Assembly: GCA_035249175.1 (NCBI GenBank)
Contig: DATFGT010000066.1
Location: 28,606-92,605 of the forward strand
Length of the DNA: 64,000 nucleotides
Source: 66-474 sp035249175
Lineage (GTDB): Bacteria > Pseudomonadota > Gammaproteobacteria > Xanthomonadales > Rhodanobacteraceae
Direction of reading: 5' to 3'
Shown here: positions 25,117-32,907 of the stretch, one piece after another
How the letters are laid out: every line of letters begins with the position of its first letter
Numbering within the stretch: position 1 is the stretch's first letter
Position numbers and translations under genes: made by a program
Notes under the pieces: model-generated
Database searches by the model: none
What the model was told of the DNA's origin: nothing
The model's input: only the letters and a program-made list of their open reading frames with translations

Positions 25117-26756
25117 GCCTGTCTGCCTGTGGGTCGAATGCTCTCGGGGATGATTTGGGCGCCGAGCTGGCGTTGCATGTCCTGAACGATCGGATCATCC
25201 GCCAAGGCGCGTTCAGCGGCGGCCTGCTCGTCGGAACGCGCCTTGGCCGCGCGGATGGCCGGCGTCTCGGCGACCGCTTCGTGCACGATCCGCACACGCA
25301 GCTTGCGGCCAATTGCGTCGCCAAGCTGGCCCTGCAACTGCTTGCAGAGTGCGTCGCTGCAAAAAATCATGTGTTCGGGTTTCAGGGCCAGCGTCAGCAT
25401 CTCGCCCTCGAAGGATTTCGGCACCGCGTGCTGCGCGAGCAACCCCACCGGTCCGCCCAAACCCGCCTGCCGAATCCATGCTTCCCAGTCGGCAAGACCG
25501 CGGATATTCGGCGTGACTGGCGTTGCGGGTTGAACAGGCGCATCGGCAACGCGATGGTCCTGCCGCATTGCAGGCTGGGGCACAGACGGCTTCGGAGCCG
25601 CACCTCCGGGACGCACGGCCGGGATGCGTTCTCGCGTCGAAAATGTCGCCCGCTGCCCTTCGCCAGCAACGGATGCACCGTCCCGAAACGCCAGCATGCG
25701 CAGCAGAGTCATTTCAAATCCGGAGCGGACGTCCGGCGCCAGCGGCAGATCGCGCCGGCCCTGCAACGCGAACTGGTACCACACCTGCACGTCTTCAGGA
25801 TCGACTTCACCCGCGAGCATGTTGAGCACTTCGTGTTCGGCTTCGTCGCCTGCAAAGCTCGGCACCAGTTGTCGCAACTGGATGCGATGCAGCGCGGTCG
25901 CGAGTTGTTCCAGCACCACCGCGAAATCGGGCGACAACCCCGCAATGCGATCGGCCTCGTCCATCAGCGTCTTGCCGTCGCCATCCGCCAGCGCGAGCAA
26001 CAATACGCCCACGTCATTGTCGGCAATCGTGCCCAGCATCGCGCGCACGTCGTCCACACGCAGCGCGCCGCCGCCGTGCGCGATGGCCTGGTCGAGCAGC
26101 GACAAACCATCGCGCAGCGAACCATCCGCGCCGCGCGCGAGTGCCTCGATCGCACCGTCATCGAACGCGACGCCTTCGCGACTCAGGATCATCCGCATCT
26201 GCCCGGCGATCTGCTCCGGCAGCAGGCGCTTCAAGCCGAACTTCAGGCAGCGCGACAGCACCGTCACCGGCAATTTTTGCGGATCGGTGGTGGCGAGCAG
26301 GAACTTCACGTGCTCCGGTGGTTCTTCCAGCGTCTTCAACAAGGCGTTGAAGGCGCTCTTGGAGAGCATGTGCACCTCGTCCACCAGGTACACCTTGTAG
26401 CGGCCCTGCGCCGGCGCGTACTGCGCGTTCTCGATCACTTCGCGGACGTCGTCCACACCAGTGTTGCTGGCTGCGTCGATTTCGATCAGGTCCACGAACC
26501 GACCGGCATCGACCGCCTTGCAGATCGCGCATTCGCCACACGGGTGCGCGGACATGCCCTTCTCGCAGTTCAGCGACTTGGCGAAGATACGCGCAATGGT
26601 GGTCTTGCCCACGCCCCGCGTGCCGGTGAAGAGATATGCGTGATGCACCCGCCCGGAGTCCAGCGCGTGAGCCAGCGCCCTGACGACGTGTTCTTGCCCG
26701 ACCAGTTCATCGAACTGCTTCGGGCGCCATTTGCGGGCGAGAACCTGATAACTCAT
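25113..26756 (-). CDS. dnaX: DNA polymerase III tau/gamma subunit
   Basis: This is the clamp-loader ATPase. The 547-residue protein begins MSYQVLARKWRP, has Walker A GTRGVGKT at 45-52, a zinc module with Cys64, 73, 76 and 79, the DEVHML Walker B, and the LEEPPEHVKF and SRCLKF segments. After residue 370 comes a low-complexity linker, then a tau-like C-terminal domain that binds the polymerase. I see no A-rich slippery heptamer of the E. coli type on the coding strand. The start at 26756 excludes nine upstream codons that are not conserved. Confidence 0.96.
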   Translation of the reverse strand: MSYQVLARKWRPKQFDELVGQEHVVRALAHALDSGRVHHAYLFTGTRGVGKTTIARIFAKSLNCEKGMSAHPCGECAICKAVDAGRFVDLIEIDAASNTGVDDVREVIENAQYAPAQGRYKVYLVDEVHMLSKSAFNALLKTLEEPPEHVKFLLATTDPQKLPVTVLSRCLKFGLKRLLPEQIAGQMRMILSREGVAFDDGAIEALARGADGSLRDGLSLLDQAIAHGGGALRVDDVRAMLGTIADNDVGVLLLALADGDGKTLMDEADRIAGLSPDFAVVLEQLATALHRIQLRQLVPSFAGDEAEHEVLNMLAGEVDPEDVQVWYQFALQGRRDLPLAPDVRSGFEMTLLRMLAFRDGASVAGEGQRATFSTRERIPAVRPGGAAPKPSVPQPAMRQDHRVADAPVQPATPVTPNIRGLADWEAWIRQAGLGGPVGLLAQHAVPKSFEGEMLTLALKPEHMIFCSDALCKQLQGQLGDAIGRKLRVRIVHEAVAETPAIRAAKARSDEQAAAERALADDPIVQDMQRQLGAQIIPESIRPTGRQA

Positions 26757-26832
26757 GGCGACAATCTGTGGGCGACCACCCATTGTGCCAAGTCAGGGCG
26801 GCGAGACCAAGCGCACGCAGTTGCACGCGGAC

Positions 26833-26917
26833 GTAGCCTGGATGAAGCGAAGCGGAATCCGGGAAACCTGCAAGTCTGTTCCCGGATCCCGCCACAAGGC
26901 GGCTGCATCGGGGCTAC
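26833..26917. repeat. Palindromic GTAGCC repeat upstream of tRNA-Ser
   Basis: The element begins GTAGCCTGGATGAAGCGAAG and ends GGGGCTAC. Inside, AATCCGGGAA and TTCCCGGATC pair. Such GTAGCCTGGAT-AAGCGAAGCG-AATCCGGG elements occur between genes in many proteobacteria. It occupies much of the 237-nt divergent gap between dnaX and tRNA-Ser. Confidence 0.7.
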
Positions 26918-26933
26918 TCCACCACGTTTCGCC

Positions 26934-26961
26934 TTGTATGCATTCCCCACGCCCGTTATCC
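26934..26961 (+). promoter_or_regulatory. Putative promoter of tRNA-Ser and SRP RNA
   Basis: TTGTAT (26934-26939), a 16-nt spacer and TTATCC (26956-26961) lie 33 nt upstream of the tRNA. Both boxes deviate from consensus, so this is a weak call based on spacing and position. Confidence 0.35.
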
Positions 26962-26993
26962 TGCGCAGTCCGCCGCGAGCAGCAATGCGGTTC

Positions 26994-27086
26994 GGAGAGG
27001 TGTCCGAGCGGTCGAAGGAGCACGCCTGGAAAGTGTGTAAGCGGCTAAACCCCGCTTCGCGGGTTCGAATCCCGCCCTCTCCGCCA
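26994..27086 (+). tRNA. tRNA-Ser (GGA)
   Basis: This is a 93-nt class II tRNA with a long variable arm. The acceptor stem is GGAGAGG/CCTCTCC, the anticodon stem is CACGC/GTGTG with the GGA anticodon at 27028-27030, and the variable arm is around GCGGCTAAACCCCGC. The CCA end is encoded at 27084-27086. It reads UCC and UCU. Only 18 nt separate it from the SRP RNA, so the two are probably cut from one transcript. Confidence 0.97.
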
Positions 27087-27104
27087 GTTTTCAGAAGTTC
27101 ATGG

Positions 27105-27210
27105 TGGCCCCGTTGGCGCCTCCGCGACGATAGATCGAAAACCCCGCCAGATCCGGAAGGAAGCAACGGTATCGGTTGACTCGTGCGCCGGAGTTCCGCT
27201 GGCGGGGCCG
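27105..27210 (+). ncRNA. ffs: 4.5S RNA, signal recognition particle RNA
   Basis: This is a small bacterial SRP RNA of about 106 nt that binds Ffh and targets membrane proteins. The conserved apical segment AGATCCGGAAGGAAGCAAC is present, with the GGAA tetraloop and the symmetric internal loop. The arms close well: GGCCCCG (27106-27112) pairs with CGGGGCC (27203-27209), and CUCCG pairs with CGGAG inside. It lies next to dnaX, as in many bacteria, but on the opposite strand and directly after tRNA-Ser. Confidence 0.93.
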
Positions 27211-27324
27211 CCGCCATTTTGTGCGAGCAACCATCCATGGTGCCGGGCGCCGGTGCGGCCATCCATGGCCGCCCGTTCGAAGCAGCACGCGATGCCACTG
27301 GCATCGCGTAACCGCCGCTTCTCA

Positions 27325-27423
27325 CCCCCCGACGACGATAGATCGAAAACCCCGCCAGATCCGGAAGGAAGCAACGGTATCGGTTGATTCGTGCGCCGGA
27401 GTTCCGCTGACGGGGCCGCCGCC
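27325..27423 (+). ncRNA. Second, 5'-truncated SRP RNA copy
   Basis: From 27334 the sequence repeats the SRP RNA core and 3' arm 208 nt downstream over about 90 nt, with only two substitutions (C to T and G to A in the 3' arm). The conserved GGAAGGAAGCAAC apex is intact. The 5' arm that closes the first copy is missing, replaced by unrelated CGCTTCTCACCCCCC, leaving at most five C-G pairs to close the base. It is probably a partial tandem duplication. Whether it is expressed cannot be judged. It ends 2 nt before the convergent moaE stop. Confidence 0.75.
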
Positions 27424-27425
27424 TT

Positions 27426-27833
27426 TCAGGGGTGCAGCCACTCCGACGTGCCCTCGACGTAGTGCTCGCGCTTCCAGATCGGCACGCGTGCCTTGACTTC
27501 GTCGATCATGTAGCGGCAGGCGTCGAACGCGGCCGCGCGATGGCCCGCCGACACGCCAGCCCAGACCGCGACGTCGCCCGGCACGAGGTCGCCCACCCTA
27601 TGCACGCAAATGACGCGCTCGACCGCGAACTTCACATGCGCTTCCTCGACGATTCGCCGGCCTTCGGCTTCGGCGAGTTCGATGTACGCCTGATACGAAA
27701 GTCCGTTTACCGCGCGACCGTCGTTGTCGGTACGCACGCGCCCCTCGAAGCATACGACCGCACCCGCACCGTCCGCTTCCAATCCGCGATGCAGGCGCAC
27801 GACGTCGATGGGCGCTTCGCTGACCGCGAACAT
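27426..27833 (-). CDS. moaE: Molybdopterin synthase large subunit
   Basis: MoaE inserts sulfur from thiocarboxylated MoaD into precursor Z to make molybdopterin. The 135-residue protein has the GAVVCFEGRVR start of the fold, ICVHRVGDLVPGD, and the catalytic Lys in VPIWKREHY near 120. It follows moaD with a 2-nt gap and ends next to the second SRP RNA copy on the opposite strand. The last gene of the moaA-C-D-E set. Confidence 0.96.
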   Translation of the reverse strand: MFAVSEAPIDVVRLHRGLEADGAGAVVCFEGRVRTDNDGRAVNGLSYQAYIELAEAEGRRIVEEAHVKFAVERVICVHRVGDLVPGDVAVWAGVSAGHRAAAFDACRYMIDEVKARVPIWKREHYVEGTSEWLHP

Positions 27834-27835
27834 CC

Positions 27836-28075
27836 TCAGCCTCCGCTCACCGGTGGCAGGAACACCACTTCGTCATTGTCGGCGAGTCGATGGTTCCAGT
27901 CGGTGAAGGCGCCATTGACCGCCACGCGCAGGCGATCCGGAGTGAAGGTGAATCCATGCCGCGCCGCCAGTTCGGCATACAGTGCGCGTACGTCGCGCGC
28001 GTCGCTCGCAACCTGTTCCTCGGCACGGCCGGCAGCATCGCACAGGGAAGCGAAATAGAGCAGCCGGTAATTCAT
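27836..28075 (-). CDS. moaD: Molybdopterin synthase sulfur-carrier subunit
   Basis: This 79-residue ubiquitin-like protein ends in the Gly-Gly needed for thiocarboxylation, preceded by EVVFLPPVS. It has an N-terminal beta strand NYRLLYFASL and RLRVAVNGA in the middle. The ATG at 28075 overlaps the moaC stop (ATGA). The longer open frame to 28630 is shadow of moaC. Confidence 0.95.
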   Translation of the reverse strand: MNYRLLYFASLCDAAGRAEEQVASDARDVRALYAELAARHGFTFTPDRLRVAVNGAFTDWNHRLADNDEVVFLPPVSGG

Positions 28076-28605
28076 CGTATCCTCGCCTGCTTGCGTGGCG
28101 CGGCTTTCCCGGCCTTCACTTCGCGCTTGCCGCCGGATTTCTCCAGCAGCCGCACACGCTCGATCACGATTTCGTGCGACAGCGCCTTGCACATATCGTA
28201 GATCGTGAGCGCCGCAACACTGGCACCGGTAAGTGCTTCCATCTCGACGCCGGTCCTGTGCATGATCGCGACTTCGCAACGTATGGCGAGTTCGGTGTCC
28301 GACACGAAATCCGCTCCGACCCGGCAGCGTTCGATCGCGAGGGGATGGCAGAACGGGATCAGTTCGTGGGTGCGCTTGGCAGCCATGGTGCCGGCCACGA
28401 TCGCGGTGTCGATCACCGGGCCCTTCTTGCTGCGCATCCCGCCATCGCGCAAAGCGTTGGCAACGTCTTTCGGAAAGCGCACCACGGCTTCGGCAATGGC
28501 GGTCCGCACCGTCGCCGCCTTGGCGCCGACGTCCACCATGCGCGGCCGATTGGATGAGTCGAGGTGGGTCAATGATGTGTTGCGCGATTTGCGCATATCG
28601 ATCAC
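28072..28605 (-). CDS. moaC: Cyclic pyranopterin monophosphate synthase
   Basis: MoaC works with MoaA in the first step of molybdenum cofactor synthesis from GTP. The 177-residue protein has the LTHLD start, MVDVGAKA, KKGPVIDTAIVAGTMAAKRTHELIPFCHPL, and GVEMEALTGASVAALTIYDMCKA with the catalytic Asp. A basic tail (KREVKAGKAAPRKQARIR) follows the core. The start may be Met1 or Met4. A 149-bp palindromic repeat separates it from moaA. Confidence 0.96.
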   Translation of the reverse strand: MIDMRKSRNTSLTHLDSSNRPRMVDVGAKAATVRTAIAEAVVRFPKDVANALRDGGMRSKKGPVIDTAIVAGTMAAKRTHELIPFCHPLAIERCRVGADFVSDTELAIRCEVAIMHRTGVEMEALTGASVAALTIYDMCKALSHEIVIERVRLLEKSGGKREVKAGKAAPRKQARIR

Positions 28606-28624
28606 CAGAAAGCAAAACGAATTT

Positions 28625-28773
28625 CGTCATTCCGGGGCCACCGCCGGCTCTATCGGCGATGGAACCCGGAATCCAGCATCATTACTTTTACATTTGCAGT
28701 GCAAATGCCGCAAACAAAAGCCTCTGGATTCCGGGTTCTGTCCGCAAACGGCGCGGACAGCCCCGGAATGACG
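28625..28773. repeat. Palindromic MITE-like repeat, family A (moaA-moaC)
   Basis: This 149-bp element is bounded by a 13-bp perfect inverted repeat CGTCATTCCGGGG/CCCCGGAATGACG. It has a second nested 15-bp perfect pair (28662-28676 with 28724-28738). It fills most of the 199-nt moaA-moaC gap and would fold into a long hairpin in the moa mRNA. Relatives are at 47608-47773 and 53536-53622. No transposase is near. Confidence 0.88.
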
Positions 28774-28804
28774 AGAAAAACAAATCCTCGCATCGCATGC
28801 GCCC

Positions 28805-29851
28805 TCACCCTCCGATCGCAAACATTTCGACATGATCCAGCACGCCCGCGGCGCGCAATTCCCCGCGGCGCTCGCTGTAGCGGTCGCCACGATGGCTCCA
28901 GATGCCGGCTACGGTCGCGCGCAACGCGGCATCGGATTCACCCGCACGCAGCAGCGCACGAAGGTCGTGGCCGGCGCGGGCAAACAGACACGTATACAGC
29001 TTGCCGTCGGCCGACAAGCGGGCACGCGTGCAGCCGCCGCAGAACGGTTCGGTCACCGAGTTGATGAACCCCACCTCGCCCGCGCCGTCGCGAAAACGCC
29101 AACGGTGCGAGGTGGAAGCTGCTTCGCGTGGCAATGGTTCCAAGGGCCAGCGCGCATCGATGCGTCGCGCGAGTTCGGCACCGGGCACGACCCGGTCGCC
29201 GCGCCAGCCGTTGACGGTGCCCACGTCCATATACTCAATGAAGCGCAGCACGTGACCCGTACCACGGAAGCGCGCGACCAGGTCCAGCAAGCCGTCGTCG
29301 TTGACGCCGCGCATCACCACGCAGTTGATCTTCAGCGGCGCGAACCCTGCCGCTTCCGACGCCGCAACTCCCGCTTCGACCTGCGCAAGTTCGCCGCGCC
29401 CACCCGACATCCTGCGAAACACGTCCGCGTCCACGCTGTCCATGCTGACGGTGATGCGCCGCAACCCCGCGTCGCGCAAGGGCTGCGCGAATTTTTCCAG
29501 CAACACCCCATTGGTGGTGAGCGCCAAGTCCTCGACGCCTTCGATTGCCGCAAGCCGCGCAACGAGCGCCGGCAGATCCCGCCGCAGTAGCGGTTCGCCG
29601 CCAGTCAGACGCAGTTTGCGCACGCCCAGCGACACGAACACCCGCGCGACGCGTACGATCTCGTCGAAATCCAACCGCTCGCGGGCGCGCAGGAACGCAT
29701 GGCTGGCCGGATACGCTTCTTCCGGCATGCAGTACGGGCAGCGGAAGTTGCAGCGGTCGATCACCGAAATGCGCAGGTCGGCCAACGCACGCCCCAGCGC
29801 ATCCGGGGGCGCGGCAGAAGCCTGCAATGCGCGCGGCGCTTCCGGTTTCAT
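28805..29851 (-). CDS. moaA: GTP 3',8-cyclase
   Basis: This radical SAM enzyme converts GTP to 3',8-cyclo-7,8-dihydro-GTP. The 348-residue protein has the N-terminal cluster Cys34, 38 and 41 in DRCNFRCPYC, the LTGGEPLLR SAM-binding strand, and a C-terminal cluster region FCGGCTRARL plus a downstream Cys near 286. It does not end in the usual Gly-Gly-adjacent LS but in FAIGG, keeping the C-terminal GG. Its start shares one base with the stop of the MBL gene (TGATG). Confidence 0.96.
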   Translation of the reverse strand: MKPEAPRALQASAAPPDALGRALADLRISVIDRCNFRCPYCMPEEAYPASHAFLRARERLDFDEIVRVARVFVSLGVRKLRLTGGEPLLRRDLPALVARLAAIEGVEDLALTTNGVLLEKFAQPLRDAGLRRITVSMDSVDADVFRRMSGGRGELAQVEAGVAASEAAGFAPLKINCVVMRGVNDDGLLDLVARFRGTGHVLRFIEYMDVGTVNGWRGDRVVPGAELARRIDARWPLEPLPREAASTSHRWRFRDGAGEVGFINSVTEPFCGGCTRARLSADGKLYTCLFARAGHDLRALLRAGESDAALRATVAGIWSHRGDRYSERRGELRAAGVLDHVEMFAIGG

Positions 29852-30660
29852 CAGCCGGAATCCGCTCGTACCGGGCGGGGCGCGTGCAAGGGGTAGCGGC
29901 CATCCGGCTCTGCGACCTTGAAGCCTCGCTCACGCAGCGCCTGCGCGTCGGCTTCGCTGCCGTAGTGATACAACAGCAATTGCGCGCGCAGACCTTCGGG
30001 ATATTCGCGTTCGATATCGTCGACGCCGGTGTGCGAGGGATTGCCGACGACCGAACAATCATGCGCGATCAAGGTGTGAACGTCGGTGATTGCCGAAAGC
30101 ACTTCCGGAATCGGCCGGGTGTCACCGGTCCATGCGAAGCAACTGCCGAGCGCCACGCCGTACGAAGTGCCGGGCACGTGATGTCGCGTCGCGAACACGT
30201 CGAACCACCAGCCGTCCAGCCAGAAACCGCGGGAAAAGGGAATCAGGTGGAAGCCTTCCCAGAAGTTCGCGCCGCCTTCGGCGATGGCACTCGGATAGTC
30301 GCCAACCCGAGCCTGTAAAATCGGCAACAGGTTCGCATGCAGGAACATCCTGGTTTTGCCACGTCGCGCGAGGTCGAACCATGATTCGTGGAACAGCCGC
30401 TCCAGGCCTGCCACGTGATCCATGTGGCCATGGGTGATGAACACCGCGGGCGGCAGCGTTTCGTAGCAGCGCAGAAAATGCTCCAGCGTGCCCGGGCCAC
30501 AGTCGATCAGCAGCACCGGCTTGCCGTCGCGTTCCAGCACGGCGGCGGACGAACCAAGCTCCGTCGCGTTCGCCGCCCCCACACCCAATACATGCAACGA
30601 CCACACGCCAGCGTCGTGATCAGGCGCCACCGCATCCGTCGGGATCGTCGTTTTGCTCAT
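29851..30660 (-). CDS. MBL-fold metal-dependent hydrolase
   Basis: This 269-residue metallo-beta-lactamase-fold protein of RNase Z-like build has the metal motif THGHMDH (His77, His79, Asp81, His82), a further His in TRHHVPGTSYG, Asp in WTGDTRP and His in LYHYGS. No signal peptide is present, so it is cytosolic. A two-metal phosphodiesterase or hydrolase is expected; the substrate is unknown. It is wedged between kdkA (4-nt overlap) and moaA (1-nt overlap), so it is co-translated with both. RNase Z itself usually carries an exosite arm that I do not see here. Confidence 0.82.
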   Translation of the reverse strand: MSKTTIPTDAVAPDHDAGVWSLHVLGVGAANATELGSSAAVLERDGKPVLLIDCGPGTLEHFLRCYETLPPAVFITHGHMDHVAGLERLFHESWFDLARRGKTRMFLHANLLPILQARVGDYPSAIAEGGANFWEGFHLIPFSRGFWLDGWWFDVFATRHHVPGTSYGVALGSCFAWTGDTRPIPEVLSAITDVHTLIAHDCSVVGNPSHTGVDDIEREYPEGLRAQLLLYHYGSEADAQALRERGFKVAEPDGRYPLHAPRPVRADSG

Positions 30661-31427
30661 CCGGCGTTTCCAAGCACCCGTTCGTAACCCCGCATCAGGG
30701 GCACCCAGACTTCGCGGTCCAGCGCCGCTTCATCATGATTGCACGCGCCGACCTTCAGCAACGAACGTTTGAGCCGCGCGAGATTCGCGAGCTTCCATGC
30801 CGTGCCGGTTGCGCGGATTTCGCCGCGATCGAAATCAATCAACCAAAGCTGGTCGTCGCAGATCAGGATATTGTGCGCGTTCAAGTCAGCGTGATCCACA
30901 CCGACCGCATGAAAACGCGCGACCAGCTCTCCGATGCGTCGGGCCAGCGCCGAATCCAGTTGCTTGTCGCGCACCGCTTGCGCCAGCGTGGAAGCGTCCA
31001 CGATTGCGCGCGTGATCAGGTCCGCGGTGTAGTACGGGCCGCGCCGACGATAACGTGCGGCGACGGGTGCCGGCACCGGCAATCCTTGCAAACCCAATTC
31101 GGCCAGCAGGCTGAACTCGGCGAAGCCGCGGCTGCGCGCGCGTCCGTTCCACAAATAGCGGTCGCCCATCAGCGGCGCCATCCAGCCGCCTCGATGGTAG
31201 TGGCGCAGCACGCATGCGCCAGCCGGCGTATCCAGAAACGCCACGCCGCCACGTCCGCCCCCGACATTTTGAATGCGCCCCTGCGCCTGCCACCACACGG
31301 CATCGAACCATGCCTGCGTCGGTGCTTCCGGAAGATTGGCATCAAACACCATGGCACCCTTGCCGGATGCGACAATGCGCGGGTCGATCACGCGCTGATG
31401 CCTGCCCGATTGCGTCGACTTTTTCAC
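30657..31427 (-). CDS. kdkA: 3-deoxy-D-manno-octulosonic acid kinase
   Basis: KdkA phosphorylates the Kdo residue of lipopolysaccharide inner core at the 4-position. The 256-residue kinase-fold protein has RHYHRGG and YLWNGRARSR in the N-lobe, the catalytic HADLNAHNI (Asp181) and the metal-binding IDFDRGE near 197-203. It is divergently transcribed, 20 nt from a GT9 glycosyltransferase, consistent with an LPS-core locus. It overlaps the MBL gene by 4 nt. Confidence 0.93.
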   Translation of the reverse strand: MKKSTQSGRHQRVIDPRIVASGKGAMVFDANLPEAPTQAWFDAVWWQAQGRIQNVGGGRGGVAFLDTPAGACVLRHYHRGGWMAPLMGDRYLWNGRARSRGFAEFSLLAELGLQGLPVPAPVAARYRRRGPYYTADLITRAIVDASTLAQAVRDKQLDSALARRIGELVARFHAVGVDHADLNAHNILICDDQLWLIDFDRGEIRATGTAWKLANLARLKRSLLKVGACNHDEAALDREVWVPLMRGYERVLGNAG

Positions 31428-31447
31428 ATGCCAAGTCTAGCAAGCCC

Positions 31448-32518
31448 ATGTCCGTGCCCTTGCGATCGCTGTGCCTGTTGCGCACTTCCGCCCTCGGCGA
31501 CGTCACCCACGTGGTGCCGCTGGTGCGCACGCTGCAGGCCGCGTGGCCGGCTACGCGCCTGAGCTGGATCATCGGAAAGCTGGAACGCAAACTGGTCGGC
31601 GACATCGCCGGCGTCGAATTCGTGACGTTCGACAAGACCGCCGGCATCGCGGGTTACCGCGCCGTGCGCGACGCCCTTGCGAGATACCGCTTCGATGCGC
31701 TGCTGCACATGCAGGTGGCGCTGCGCGCCAATCTTCTGAGTCTCGCCGTGCACGCCGATCGTCGCTTAGGCTACGACCGGGCGCGCAGCAAGGATTTGCA
31801 CGGACTTTTCGTGCGAGAACACATACCCGCGCGCACCGGCGAACACGTGCTGGACGCGATCGGCAGCTTCGTCGAACCCTTGGGCCTGAAACAGATCCAA
31901 GTTCGCTGGGACATTCCGATTCCCGAGGAAGCCCACGTGTGGGCTGCACGACAATGGCCTGCCGATGGACAGCCGACGCTCGTTCTCAGCGCGGCATCCA
32001 GCCATGCATTGCGCAATTGGCGCGCGGAACGCTACGCCGCAGTCGCCGATCACGCTGCACAGGCGCTGCAGATGCGCGTGGTGCTGACCGGTGGCCCTTC
32101 CACGGCCGAACGTGCATTGGGCGACGCGATCAGCGCCCACATGCAAACCCACCCGCTGAACCTGATCGGCCGTGACACGCTGAAACGTGCATTGGCGCTG
32201 TACCAGCGTGCCTCGGTCGTGCTGACGCCCGATGCCGGCCCCATGCACATGGCCAACGCGGTGGGCGCGCGCGTGCTGGGCCTGCACGCCGCCAGCAATC
32301 CGGCGCGTTCCGGTCCCTATTCAGACCGTCGCTGGTGCGTGGACCGCTATGACGACGCCGCACGCAAGTTCCTGCACAAACCCGCGGCCGAAATTCCCTG
32401 GGGCACCAAGATCGAATATTCCGGCGTGATGGATCTCGTCACCGTGGATGACGTGATCGAAAAACTCGAAGCCGCGGGATCCACAGAATCGGACTCGGTT
32501 CCCGCCAACCTGCCTTGA
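31448..32518 (+). CDS. Glycosyltransferase family 9, heptosyltransferase-like
   Basis: This 356-residue GT-B enzyme of family 9 is likely an LPS inner-core heptosyltransferase. It has the N-terminal LLRTSALGDVTHVVPLVRTLQ motif, the LRNWRAERYAAVAD donor-binding region, VLTGGPSTAE, and the VLTPDAGPMHMANAVGA loop. Start ATG 31448 is 20 nt from the divergent kdkA start. Whether it is WaaC, WaaF or another member is not decidable from sequence alone. Confidence 0.88.
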   Translation: MSVPLRSLCLLRTSALGDVTHVVPLVRTLQAAWPATRLSWIIGKLERKLVGDIAGVEFVTFDKTAGIAGYRAVRDALARYRFDALLHMQVALRANLLSLAVHADRRLGYDRARSKDLHGLFVREHIPARTGEHVLDAIGSFVEPLGLKQIQVRWDIPIPEEAHVWAARQWPADGQPTLVLSAASSHALRNWRAERYAAVADHAAQALQMRVVLTGGPSTAERALGDAISAHMQTHPLNLIGRDTLKRALALYQRASVVLTPDAGPMHMANAVGARVLGLHAASNPARSGPYSDRRWCVDRYDDAARKFLHKPAAEIPWGTKIEYSGVMDLVTVDDVIEKLEAAGSTESDSVPANLP

Positions 32519-32523
32519 GGCGA

Positions 32524-32907
32524 TTATCGCTTGCGAGCAAACTCGCGCATGACTTGGCCCGATTTCGTACGAAATTCAGTTGGTCGCGGATCGCCTTCGC
32601 CCGCCGCAATGAATACAAAGCAATCGCCATTCAGTTTGTAGCTTGCAGGCAACCGCTTTCCGGCGTCCGGACCAATCGAATCCAGCCAGGTGATCGCCTT
32701 GGGCCGCAACGACGCGTTGAGCGCAAACGTGCCCTCCAGCAACAACTCGCCACCAAATGCGCGAACGCTGAATCGGCAACCTTCGATCGTTGTGATGGCA
32801 CCGGAGGCAGCGTGTTCGCTCGAGCCATCCACGCCGTTTTCCTCGAAACCAACCTGCTCCCATCGGCCTTGCAGTGCGGCCAAATCCTGATCCGATTCAG
32901 TTGCCAC
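32524..32907 (-). CDS. TIGR03067-like domain protein
   Basis: This 127-residue soluble protein matches the TIGR03067 pattern: LQGRWEQVGFEENG at the start, an antiparallel beta core with LLEGTFALNASLRPKAITW, then YKLNGDCFVFIAAG and PTEFRTKSG near the end. The molecular role of this family is unknown. There is no signal peptide. Its first codons overlap the end of the DUF6165 gene by 11 nt, so translation is likely coupled. It ends 5 nt from the convergent glycosyltransferase stop. Confidence 0.75.
   Translation of the reverse strand: MATESDQDLAALQGRWEQVGFEENGVDGSSEHAASGAITTIEGCRFSVRAFGGELLLEGTFALNASLRPKAITWLDSIGPDAGKRLPASYKLNGDCFVFIAAGEGDPRPTEFRTKSGQVMREFARKR

Noticed and set aside
25113..26756. 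Programmed frameshift in dnaX
   Set aside because: I looked for an A-rich slippery heptamer followed by a hairpin. The only long homopolymer-like run is T-rich on the coding strand near the 3' end, so there is no support.
25155..27179. 674-codon plus-strand open frame
   Set aside because: It runs opposite dnaX and then through tRNA-Ser and the SRP RNA, so it is a shadow.
26833..27423. Integrated mobile element at tRNA-Ser(GGA)
   Set aside because: No integrase or phage genes lie nearby, and the downstream duplication concerns the SRP RNA, not the tRNA 3' end.
28606..28804. Molybdenum cofactor riboswitch between moaC and moaA
   Set aside because: The gap is almost fully explained by a palindromic repeat with relatives elsewhere in the window, and it lies downstream, not upstream, of moaA.
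29851..30660. MBL protein as an anti-CBASS or anti-Pycsar (Apyc1-like) factor
   Set aside because: The fold and size fit in general, but no phage or defence genes are near and the fold has many other functions. It remains only a hypothesis to test.
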